Assembly: GCA_963665785.1 (NCBI GenBank)
Contig: OY762456.1
Location: 2,976,001 to 3,040,000, forward strand
DNA length: 64,000 nucleotides
Direction of reading: 5' to 3'
DNA from: UBA7455 sp026713185
Lineage (GTDB): Bacteria > Pseudomonadota > Gammaproteobacteria > Pseudomonadales > Azotimanducaceae
This document shows positions 25,959-32,774 of this stretch, in pieces. A program made the translations under genes and the position numbers. Each line of letters opens with the position of its first letter. The stretch's first letter is position 1. The notes under the pieces are model-generated. The model had not been told where the DNA came from, did not search any database, and was given only the letters and a program-made list of their open reading frames with translations.

Positions 25959-26194
25959 TAGTCACCCGCCTTTTCACGCAGCTGATTGATGACGTCATTG
26001 GTAACGATGTCGGTGGATTTTGCGAATGGTCGAAATCCATATCTTGTCGGCGTTTCCCTTATTCCACTGTTATTGCCACAAAGGGCATCGCGCAACAGGG
26101 TCGACGCCACCTCGCCTACAGGTCGCGCTTGTCTATGGGCCATTTCCTTTACAGCGTTTAAGACGTCATTATCGATATTCAGGGTCGTTCGCAT
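25958..26194 (-). CDS. vapB: Ribbon-helix-helix antitoxin of the VapBC pair
   Basis: A 78-residue protein beginning MRTTLNIDNDVLNAVKEMA, a ribbon-helix-helix DNA-binding domain, followed by RPVGEVASTLLRDAL and a C-terminal tail (YGFRPFAKSTDIVTNDVINQ) of the type that wraps the toxin. The open frame continues upstream to 26245, but MRTTLNID is the family start. The product should neutralise the downstream toxin and repress its own promoter. The palindromic and tandem repeats begin about 90 bp upstream. Confidence 0.85.
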   Translation of the reverse strand: MRTTLNIDNDVLNAVKEMAHRQARPVGEVASTLLRDALCGNNSGIRETPTRYGFRPFAKSTDIVTNDVINQLREKAGD

Positions 26195-26281
26195 CGGGAA
26201 ATCTACTGAGTCGTGAGAAATGTATGATAGCGCATCAAGCATCATTCATCAAACATCATTGATTCACGAAATATCTGTTGC

Positions 26282-26432
26282 GATTAATGGGGTCGGATTA
26301 ATGGGGTCGGATTAATGGGGTCGGATTAATGGGGTCGGATTAATGGGGTCGGATTAATGGGGTCGGATTAATGGGGTCGGATTAATGGGGTCGGATTAAG
26401 GTCGGATTAATGGGGTCGGATTAATGGGGTCG
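26282..26432. repeat. 14-bp tandem array (GATTAATGGGGTCG), 10 full units and one shortened
   Basis: Eight identical units of GATTAATGGGGTCG run from 26282 to 26393. A shortened unit (GATTAAGGTCG, 26394-26404) and two more full units (26405-26432) follow. The unit is the outer end of the palindromic element's arm (AATGGGGTCGGAG), so the array appears to be an expansion of that arm. Together with the following element it fills the 419-bp gap between the antitoxin and the DUF3419 gene; I see no gene in the gap. Confidence 0.93.
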
Positions 26433-26539
26433 GAGTAAAACTACCCGTAACTGCACGATCAGGTCAGATGTAAAGATTTACTCCGGCACTTTACTCCGAC
26501 CCCATTTTATTCGGCACTTTACTCCGACCCCATTTTATT
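26426..26539. repeat. Second copy of the palindromic element, with duplicated right arm
   Basis: From 26426 the sequence reads GGGGTCGGAGTAAAACTACC and continues with the same centre as the element at 24555-24657 (TAACTGCACGATCAGGTCAG). The inner half of the left arm is missing. The right arm CGGCACTTTACTCCGACCCC plus ATTTTATT is present twice in tandem (26484-26511 and 26512-26539, 28 bp each). The shared centre shows that the two elements descend from one mobile sequence rather than arising as independent hairpins. Confidence 0.9.
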
Positions 26540-26613
26540 CCCCACGTCCAAATATTGTCCATCAGTTCACAGATGAGTACACTTCCAGGTAACTTTTTCT
26601 GGAATACCTCAAC

Positions 26614-27720
26614 ATGACTGTCGGACCCGCTGCGGATGCCACTCCAGATTGGGTTGAAGAGGCCAGACATCTACCGGTGGCATTCGCCCAGGTCCGCGAG
26701 GATGCGCTGCTCGATTTGAGCGTGGTTGGCGGATTGGGCGAGGCGGCGCGGGTGGCGATGGTCGCTTCGGGCGGCTGTACGGCGGCATTGCTGGCCGGCG
26801 CCGCCAACATCGCCCATCTGCATCTGGTCGACCCCAACCCTGCGCAGATCGCCTTGACCAGACTCAAGCTCCGCCTGATCAGCAAGGTAGAGCTCGACAC
26901 CCGGCTTGCCTTGCTTGGTCATGCACCGATGTCTGCGTCCCTTCGGCAAGCACGTCTTGGCGCCGAGTTGGCGGCGCTGGACCTGCCAGTGGACGCCCTT
27001 GGTCCAATTGATACAGTGGCGCGGTCAGGTCCAGATCATGTGGGGCGATACGAGTTCATATTCGCTGCGCTGCGTCGTGGGCTTGCCGGTTGCAGTGAGC
27101 AACTTGATGATGTCTTGCGGTCTTGCGATCCGGCGTTCCAGTCAAGTTGCGCTGCCCCCAAGTCGACACTGGGCCGACGGCTGGATGACGCCCTTGACGA
27201 AACGATGGCGACACCCATCCTGGTACGGCTGTTCGGCGAGGAGGCCACCCGGAACCCGGCGGAGCCTTTTTCCCGACACTTTGCGCACCGCCTGCGTCAC
27301 GCCCTTGCCAGCTTTCCTGCGAACTGCAATCCCTACTTGTGGCAGATGCTTAAAGGGAGATATCCACCCGATCACCCTGCACCGTGGCTGGCTGCCCCCG
27401 TGTCCTCGGTATCGCCACGGATCACCTGGGCGGTCGGCCTGATGGACGACGAACTTTGTGCCGCGCCGGCCAGCTTCGACCTGGTGCACCTGTCCAACAT
27501 CCTGGACTGGCTCGACCCCGGGCAGGCGCGCGCGACCCTGGATGCAGCGTGGAACGCCTTACGGCCCGGTGGCTGGACCCTTGTTCGCCAACTCAACTCG
27601 ACCCTGGACATTCCGCACCTTGGCAGTCGTTTTGAATGGCATGCCGGGAAAGCCCGGCAACTCCACGCGCAGGACCGCAGCTTCTTTTATCGGGCAATTC
27701 ACCTGGGTCGAAAGCGATGA
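26614..27720 (+). CDS. DUF3419/BtaA-like S-adenosylmethionine 3-amino-3-carboxypropyl transferase
   Basis: The 368-residue protein matches the DUF3419 family, whose studied member BtaA transfers the aminocarboxypropyl group of AdoMet to diacylglycerol on the way to betaine lipids. The methyltransferase-like fold is seen in ASGGC at residues 51-55, HLVDPNPAQIALTRLKLRLI with D73, and near the end FDLVHLSNILDWLDPGQ followed by RPGGWTLVRQLNS. No BtaB N-methyltransferase is nearby, so the acceptor may be something other than diacylglycerol. The gene opens a three-gene unit: its stop overlaps the next start by ATGA. The start is poorly marked by a ribosome site. Confidence 0.78.
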   Translation: MTVGPAADATPDWVEEARHLPVAFAQVREDALLDLSVVGGLGEAARVAMVASGGCTAALLAGAANIAHLHLVDPNPAQIALTRLKLRLISKVELDTRLALLGHAPMSASLRQARLGAELAALDLPVDALGPIDTVARSGPDHVGRYEFIFAALRRGLAGCSEQLDDVLRSCDPAFQSSCAAPKSTLGRRLDDALDETMATPILVRLFGEEATRNPAEPFSRHFAHRLRHALASFPANCNPYLWQMLKGRYPPDHPAPWLAAPVSSVSPRITWAVGLMDDELCAAPASFDLVHLSNILDWLDPGQARATLDAAWNALRPGGWTLVRQLNSTLDIPHLGSRFEWHAGKARQLHAQDRSFFYRAIHLGRKR

Positions 27721-28679
27721 ACATCCACGAGCTGACAACAGCTCCAACACCTGAACTGTCGGAAGCGTTGCAGCGGTTCGAGAAGCAGTTCCACTATCCA
27801 CTGGGACCCGAACAGTCGTTCCACATCAGTCACGGCCAGGACTATGCCCGGTTCTTCCGCGCCATGGGCGAAGGGAGGTGTTTCGTGGCCGAGCGCGAAG
27901 GCCGGGTACTCGGCGTTCTCGGCGCTGCCCTGCGCTCCCTTGCACTGCCTGGCGGGGAAGAACGTCTGACTGTCTACTTTGGCGACCTGAAAATCGATCC
28001 GGCCGCCCGGGGTGGCCGGACACTGATGCACCTGGCATCTTCGCTTCGTGCCTGGCTTAACGGTCGCACGGATGCCGGTTTTGCCGTCGTGATGGACGGC
28101 ACGACCGATATGCCGGTTCGCTACACCGGGCGTCTTGGACTGCCGGCGTTCGTGGCGTTAGGCAAAGTCGTGGTGATACGTTTGACGGCGGGTTTGGATG
28201 GCGCCGAAAGCCAAAGTTGTTCACTGATAAAAGGTTGGAGGACGACCAAGGCCAAGGGAGAAAAGTACTACGCACACCTCGGTATTGACGCCTTCTCGTG
28301 TCGTGGTGGTCATCCGGCAGTGCGGTCCGAGATGCCGCCCTGGTGGCTTGCGAGTCCGTGCGGCTCGGCCTGCGGATGCCTGGAGGACACGTTGCGCGCG
28401 AAGCGCCTGTACGCCGACGACGGCAGGGAAATGCGGTACGCCCACCTGTCCCACTTTGCCTACAGGAACATTGACGACGGAGTCGAATTGCTCCGCGTCG
28501 CACTGGCCGCATCGGTTGGCCGGGGACTTGCCGATCTGTTCGTTGCGGTACCTGCCACCGATGCGCCACAGTTCGCAGCCGCGCTGTCCGACGTGACATT
28601 AATACTCGCGCCTGCTACCGTTTTCGGTGCCGGTCTGGCATCCGGAATTCGCTGGAACATCAACGTTACGGAGATCTAG
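27717..28679 (+). CDS. GNAT-fold N-acyltransferase-like protein
   Basis: A 320-residue protein. Its first half has the GNAT pattern: FVAEREGRVLGVLGAALRSL as strands 2-3, LTVYFGDLKIDPAARGGRT as strand 4 with the acetyl-CoA pyrophosphate loop, then a helix and FAVVMDGTTDMPVRYTGRLG. The second half (from about residue 190) is not recognised and contains several Cys residues (SPCGSACGCLED). The ATG overlaps the stop of the DUF3419 gene, and the diiron oxygenase gene follows after three bases, so the three products are very probably made together. Acylation of an aminocarboxypropyl-derived amine is a reasonable guess. Confidence 0.7.
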   Translation: MNIHELTTAPTPELSEALQRFEKQFHYPLGPEQSFHISHGQDYARFFRAMGEGRCFVAEREGRVLGVLGAALRSLALPGGEERLTVYFGDLKIDPAARGGRTLMHLASSLRAWLNGRTDAGFAVVMDGTTDMPVRYTGRLGLPAFVALGKVVVIRLTAGLDGAESQSCSLIKGWRTTKAKGEKYYAHLGIDAFSCRGGHPAVRSEMPPWWLASPCGSACGCLEDTLRAKRLYADDGREMRYAHLSHFAYRNIDDGVELLRVALAASVGRGLADLFVAVPATDAPQFAAALSDVTLILAPATVFGAGLASGIRWNINVTEI

Positions 28680-28682
28680 ATT

Positions 28683-29369
28683 ATGGCATCAGCCCGCGCC
28701 CCACAGGTCGCAGCCCGCGCCAGCGAAGTGCTCGACCGTGTGGACATCCTCCACAATCCCTATCTTGAAGCCCTGGTGGACGGTTCGATGCCGCTCGCCA
28801 ACTTCCTAAGTACCCAAGAGCAGTTCTTCTTTGCGGTGACCTTTTTTCCCCGCCCCATGGCCGCCCTGGTCGGACGCTTGCCTGACCCGGCTCAACGCCT
28901 CGACATTCTGCATAACCTGGTCGAAGAGCACGGTGAGTTTGAGCAGTCCGCCTTCCACCACACGACGTTCCAGGAATTCCTGCGCCGCATCGGCAGCGAA
29001 CCGGAGAAACTCGACCAACTCGACCTGTGGCCTGCTGTGCGCGCCTTCAACAGCGTCCTCACAACCGCCTGTCTGATGGACGAAATTGAAGTCGGTATCG
29101 CCTGTATGGGCGTCATTGAGCAGGCATTCGCAGGCATCTCGGCCAGGATCGGCCAAGGTGTGGTGCAGCGGGGGTGGGTGGCCGAGGACCGCCTGGTCCA
29201 TTATAAGCTGCATGCCGAGATCGACGAGCGCCATGCGGAGGAGTTCTTCGCCGTGATTGAACCCTCGTGGGCCGATGCGCACCACCGGTATCTCATCGAT
29301 CAGGGCCTGCAACTGGGAGCCCATGTATTTGATCGGCTATACCGGGAACTGTACCTCGCAGTGCTTTGA
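28683..29369 (+). CDS. Heme-oxygenase-like diiron oxygenase (CADD/PqqC-like)
   Basis: A 228-residue all-helical protein with the complete ligand set of heme-oxygenase-like diiron oxidases: E85 and H92 in HGEFEQSAFHH, E146 in GVIEQAF, and H177, D181, H184 in HAEIDERH (H-x3-D-x2-H). Size and ligand spacing match CADD, the chlamydial enzyme that makes p-aminobenzoate from one of its own tyrosines, better than TenA or PqqC. Y27 lies in the N-terminal HNPY motif, in the region of the sacrificed tyrosine; alignment is needed to say more. Other family members decarboxylate fatty acids or oxidise amines. It is the last gene of the DUF3419-GNAT unit. Confidence 0.82.
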   Translation: MASARAPQVAARASEVLDRVDILHNPYLEALVDGSMPLANFLSTQEQFFFAVTFFPRPMAALVGRLPDPAQRLDILHNLVEEHGEFEQSAFHHTTFQEFLRRIGSEPEKLDQLDLWPAVRAFNSVLTTACLMDEIEVGIACMGVIEQAFAGISARIGQGVVQRGWVAEDRLVHYKLHAEIDERHAEEFFAVIEPSWADAHHRYLIDQGLQLGAHVFDRLYRELYLAVL

Positions 29370-29385
29370 CGGCGCCGATCACAGC

Positions 29386-29552
29386 CTAGGAGGCTGTCCG
29401 AGAACAGACTGACCTACTGCGGACAAGCCTGATTGGCCATATTTTCCGCTTATTTTCGTTCAATATGTACAATATTTGCCTCAAATAACCAAAAAATATG
29501 ACTCAATCAGTCTCGCCCTCGCTACGGTCGCAGTCCTCGGACAGCCTCCTAG
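29386..29552. mobile_element. 167-bp MITE-like element with CTAG target duplication
   Basis: GAGGCTGTCCGAG (29390-29402) and its exact inverse (29536-29548) form 13-bp terminal inverted repeats, flanked by CTAG on both sides (29386-29389 and 29549-29552). The inner halves also pair imperfectly (CTGATTG..CATATTTT on one arm, the same on the reverse of the other). A four-base CTAG duplication and these ends fit IS5-type target choice (YTAR). No transposase is encoded, so it would be non-autonomous. It lies just behind the diiron oxygenase gene and directly before a broken solute-binding gene. Confidence 0.75.
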
Positions 29553-29554
29553 AA

Positions 29555-29683
29555 TCGTTGCCGAATCTGATGCACTCGAGTTCCGACACGGCATTTCCAA
29601 ATACCCAATTACGAACTGTAATACCCTCGCGGCTGCGCGCACTTCGACTACATCAACCCGGAAGCGCCAAAAGGTGGTACGCT
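29555..29683 (+). pseudogene. Broken 5' fragment of a family-5 solute-binding-protein gene
   Basis: The DNA closely matches the region around 17168-17300 of the intact gene at 17059-18924. It encodes VAESDALEFRHGIS, then, after a one-base deletion, PNYEL, a TAA where the intact gene has AAA, YPRGCAHFDYINPEAPKGGTL, and then nothing recognisable. The fragment keeps only about 40 codons behind the signal peptide. The MITE ends three bases before it. Together these fill the 365-bp gap between the oxygenase gene and the next CDS. Confidence 0.85.
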
Positions 29684-29734
29684 TGAGCACGCCGGGTTAT
29701 TCTGTGTGCAGGTAAGCAGACACCGGGGACAGTG

Positions 29735-30757
29735 ATGAGCGACCCATACAAGCTTGCGATCGTTGGTTGTGGCAGGCACGCCAGGTTTACTCTGGCGCCA
29801 CTCTGGCGGGATATCCCGGAGATTGAACCGGTTGCTGCCAGTGATGTCGACCAGGAGTCGCTGTCTGACTTTGCCGAAGACATCGACATTGCAAATACTT
29901 ATGTCGATGTGGACAAGATGCTGGCGGAACAGCAGCCCGACATCCTGATCGTTGCGTCATGGCCCGCCTCTCATCTGGAAAACGTCCTTGCCGGTGTTTG
30001 CGCCGGGGTTCGGGCAATCTTTTGTGAAAAGCCGATAGCACTCAATGCCGCCCAGGCCAATGAGATGGTCCAGGCAGCGAAGTCTGCCGATGTACTCTTG
30101 ATGGAAGGTTTCATGTCTCGTTATCACCCGCAGTTACTCGCGGTAAAACAACGCATCATTGACGGCGCCATTGGCGAAGTCCGTTACATGCGGGCAAGCT
30201 TTTCCACTGGAACGGCAGACCGTGCCAACTGGCGTCTGCGGGGAAAACTCGGGGGCGGAGCGGCCATGGATCTGGGTTGCTACTGTCTCAGCGGAATACG
30301 CTACCAGCTGGGAGCAGAACCGTTGTCGGTGTCTGCCACCGGAATCTTCGATGATGATGCCGGGATCTGGGAAACCCTCATGGGTACTCTGCATTTCGCG
30401 GGTGAGGTCAAGGCGCAGTTCGACTGCAGTTTCGGTTTGCCCCGTCGCGGTTCTTATGAGGTGGTTGGCACGGAGGGGACAATTGTCGTTCCCGTGGCCG
30501 AGTGGTCGCTGCCGAAGGACCCGGCGTTCAGTTTTACACTGTCACACGGCGACCGCGCTGACCTGCCGTCGGAGACAGTCAACATTACGGGCGTGAATCC
30601 CTATCGCGAGCAGCTACTGGATCTGTGTAATGCCTTGTCCACAGGCAACGCCCCACGTCTGACTCCTGACGATGCTCTGGCAAACATACGCGTCATCGAT
30701 GCCGTTCATGAATCGGCTCGTACAGGTCAGCGTATAAATATTCCAACAGCCTCCTAG
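29735..30757 (+). CDS. Gfo/Idh/MocA-family oxidoreductase
   Basis: A 340-residue NAD(P)-dependent dehydrogenase of the glucose-fructose oxidoreductase type. The Rossmann motif KLAIVGCGRHARF opens the protein, FCEKPIAL carries the conserved EKP lysine, and the C-terminal half forms the open-sheet substrate domain (AMDLGCYCLSGIRYQLG). The ATG at 29735 follows GGGGAC; a GTG one codon earlier is less likely. Its TAG stop shares the palindrome CTAG (30754-30757) with the stop of the convergent SDR gene. Typical substrates are sugars, inositols or related cyclic alcohols. Confidence 0.9.
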   Translation: MSDPYKLAIVGCGRHARFTLAPLWRDIPEIEPVAASDVDQESLSDFAEDIDIANTYVDVDKMLAEQQPDILIVASWPASHLENVLAGVCAGVRAIFCEKPIALNAAQANEMVQAAKSADVLLMEGFMSRYHPQLLAVKQRIIDGAIGEVRYMRASFSTGTADRANWRLRGKLGGGAAMDLGCYCLSGIRYQLGAEPLSVSATGIFDDDAGIWETLMGTLHFAGEVKAQFDCSFGLPRRGSYEVVGTEGTIVVPVAEWSLPKDPAFSFTLSHGDRADLPSETVNITGVNPYREQLLDLCNALSTGNAPRLTPDDALANIRVIDAVHESARTGQRINIPTAS

Positions 30758-31527
30758 TTCATTACCAGTCCGCCGGAGACACTGAGAGACACACCGGTGA
30801 CGTTCTCCGCGGTGGCAAGATAACGCACCGCCTCCCCTATGTCCTGTTCCGATTGTGGTCGCCCAAGGGGGATACTCTGTTGCATGCGTTCCTCAAATGC
30901 AGCCTTGCCCTGGTCAGCCATCAGATGGTCGAGCCACATGGCGGTGCCGATGATGCCAGGACAAACCGCGTTGACTCTGATCCCGGCCGGCGCCAGTTCG
31001 AGTGCCAGAGACTGGGTCAATCCGATGACGGCGAATTTGGAAGCAGTATAGGCGGACAGATCCGGAGTGCCTCTCTTGCCGGCGATGGAAGCTGTATTGA
31101 CAATGGCGGCACTGTCAGAGGAACGAAGTGCAGCAAGCGCGCTACGAGTCATGTTGTAGATACCTTTCACGTTAACATCGAAGACCCGATCCCAGTCGTC
31201 TTCTGCCATGTCTTCTATCGGACCGCTGGCAAGCACCCCCGCGTTGTTGCACAGAATGTCGATTCCGCTAAAGGCATCGATGGTTGCGACTACAGCCTTG
31301 TCGCAGGAAGCAGCATCTGTTACGTCCAGACCGACACTCCGGACATCTCCTAAATCTTTGAGTTCAGCAACGGTTTCGGCCATAACATCTTCTGTCGCGA
31401 GATCATAATTCCAGTTCCTGGCGCTTGACAGGTCGGCAATCATTACGTGGTGACCCTCCTGCAGAAATGCAGTTGCGATGCCCTTACCAATTCCTCGTGC
31501 GCCTCCGGTAATCAGTACCGATGCCAT
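30754..31527 (-). CDS. SDR-family NAD(P)-dependent oxidoreductase
   Basis: A 257-residue short-chain dehydrogenase with SVLITGGARGIGKGIA, LCNNAGVLASG, catalytic NTASIAGKRGTPDLSAYTASK (Ser, Tyr, Lys; shown in part AYTASK) and VNAVCPGIIGTAM. An ATG four codons upstream is in frame, but the inner ATG at 31527 has GGAG six bases before it and begins the usual MASVLITGG. It converges with the Gfo/Idh gene, the two stops sharing four bases, and is divergent from the hydroxyacid dehydrogenase. Confidence 0.9.
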   Translation of the reverse strand: MASVLITGGARGIGKGIATAFLQEGHHVMIADLSSARNWNYDLATEDVMAETVAELKDLGDVRSVGLDVTDAASCDKAVVATIDAFSGIDILCNNAGVLASGPIEDMAEDDWDRVFDVNVKGIYNMTRSALAALRSSDSAAIVNTASIAGKRGTPDLSAYTASKFAVIGLTQSLALELAPAGIRVNAVCPGIIGTAMWLDHLMADQGKAAFEERMQQSIPLGRPQSEQDIGEAVRYLATAENVTGVSLSVSGGLVMN

Positions 31528-31672
31528 ACTATGCTCCATTGTTTAATTCAGAGTGGATTGTAACATCAAAGTCAGGTTTCGAATCGGGTTACCCGTCTGA
31601 GGTTATCCCCACAGCGCGTAGATGCCGGGTGCCGACTCGTGTAACAATTGCCTGCTCTTCAGGAGGACTCCA

Positions 31673-32659
31673 ATGTCTAGACGCGAAATTGGCACCATCG
31701 TTATTTATTCCAGTGGATTTCTGAAGGATCACCACGTCAAGGCGATCCGGGATGCGGTCCCCGATACTGAAGTTGTAGAGATCGCCAACCTTGAAGAATG
31801 GCGAGCACGCCGGGAGGAGTTGGCGCCAAAACTGGAAGTGGCGCTTGGGCTGCCACACACCGAAATCATTGACCTCGCTTCACTACCCCGGTTTCGATGG
31901 CTCCAACAGACATTTGCCGGCGTCGACTGGCTGGAAAGCTACCCCGAATTGGCAACCAGTGACTTTGTACTGACCAACGCTTCTGGGGTGGCAGCGATTC
32001 CAATTGCCGAACACGTCTTGACCCTGATGTTTTCTCTCGCTCGTTGTGTGTATCGCTTTGCGGACGCACAGCGGGATCACACCTGGTACAAAAGCGTTCG
32101 TTTGAACGAGCTTGATGGCAGCACCGTGGGAATTGTTGGCCTGGGAGCGATCGGTGAAAAGCTGGCTGAGAAAGCGTGTGGACTGAACATGCGGGTCATT
32201 GGCCTGCGCCGCGACCCTGCAAAGAGTTCAAGGTATGTCGAAAGCATGTTGGGTCCTGGCGGGTTGCCTGAATTGCTTGAGTTGTCGGACTGGGTTGTCA
32301 TGACGACAGCGCTTACGTCCGAGACACGTGGCTTGATTGGGGAACCTGAACTCCGTGGCATGAAAGATACAGCATATCTGATCAATATTGCCAGGGGCGA
32401 ACTCGTGCAGGAAAAATTTCTGATCCGTGCCCTCCAGGAAGGCTGGATTGCGGGGGCAGGCCTTGACGTTTTCGAACGCGAGCCGCTTCCTGCCGATTCC
32501 CCGCTCTGGGACATGCAAAATGTCGTGATCACATCGCATCACTCTGGTTCCACGCCCTATTACGCTGATCGCGCCACTTCGATCATCGTCGAAAATGTAC
32601 GGCGTTACAGGGATGGAAAGCCGTTAAAAAACGTCATTGACAAGGTGCTGGGATATTGA
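31673..32659 (+). CDS. D-isomer-specific 2-hydroxyacid dehydrogenase
   Basis: A 328-residue NAD-dependent dehydrogenase of the D-2-hydroxyacid/phosphoglycerate type. The nucleotide domain has TVGIVGLGAIGEKLAEKA and GLRRDP; catalytic residues are expected in INIARGELVQ (Arg), DVFEREPLP (Glu) and VVITSHHSG (His). The open frame begins earlier, but the ATG at 31673 has AGGAGG seven bases ahead. A close paralogue lies at 42190-43179; the N-terminal stretch ending EEWRARREELAP is nearly identical in both, pointing to fairly recent duplication. Confidence 0.9.
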   Translation: MSRREIGTIVIYSSGFLKDHHVKAIRDAVPDTEVVEIANLEEWRARREELAPKLEVALGLPHTEIIDLASLPRFRWLQQTFAGVDWLESYPELATSDFVLTNASGVAAIPIAEHVLTLMFSLARCVYRFADAQRDHTWYKSVRLNELDGSTVGIVGLGAIGEKLAEKACGLNMRVIGLRRDPAKSSRYVESMLGPGGLPELLELSDWVVMTTALTSETRGLIGEPELRGMKDTAYLINIARGELVQEKFLIRALQEGWIAGAGLDVFEREPLPADSPLWDMQNVVITSHHSGSTPYYADRATSIIVENVRRYRDGKPLKNVIDKVLGY

Positions 32660-32774
32660 GCTGGCAGCAGGACAGATAGTCGGGCGCCAGGAGTTAAGCC
32701 AGGTATCTATCCTGCAAGCGGCTGTATAAGGTATGATTGATGTCCTTTATTCAGAATGATCCGGGAGAGACTTC

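Noticed and set aside
26282..26432. A CRISPR array
   Set aside because: The 14-bp units are contiguous without spacers, too short for CRISPR repeats, and no cas gene is present.
26614..29369. Betaine-lipid (DGTS) biosynthesis as the firm role of the DUF3419 operon
   Set aside because: BtaB, the N-methyltransferase needed to finish the lipid, is missing, while a GNAT-like protein and a diiron oxygenase are present; the acceptor is therefore left open.
29476..29715. A small secreted protein of 79 residues running from the MITE into the solute-binding fragment
   Set aside because: It is formed by MITE sequence joined to a frameshifted gene fragment; after the fragment the reading is out of frame with the ancestral protein.
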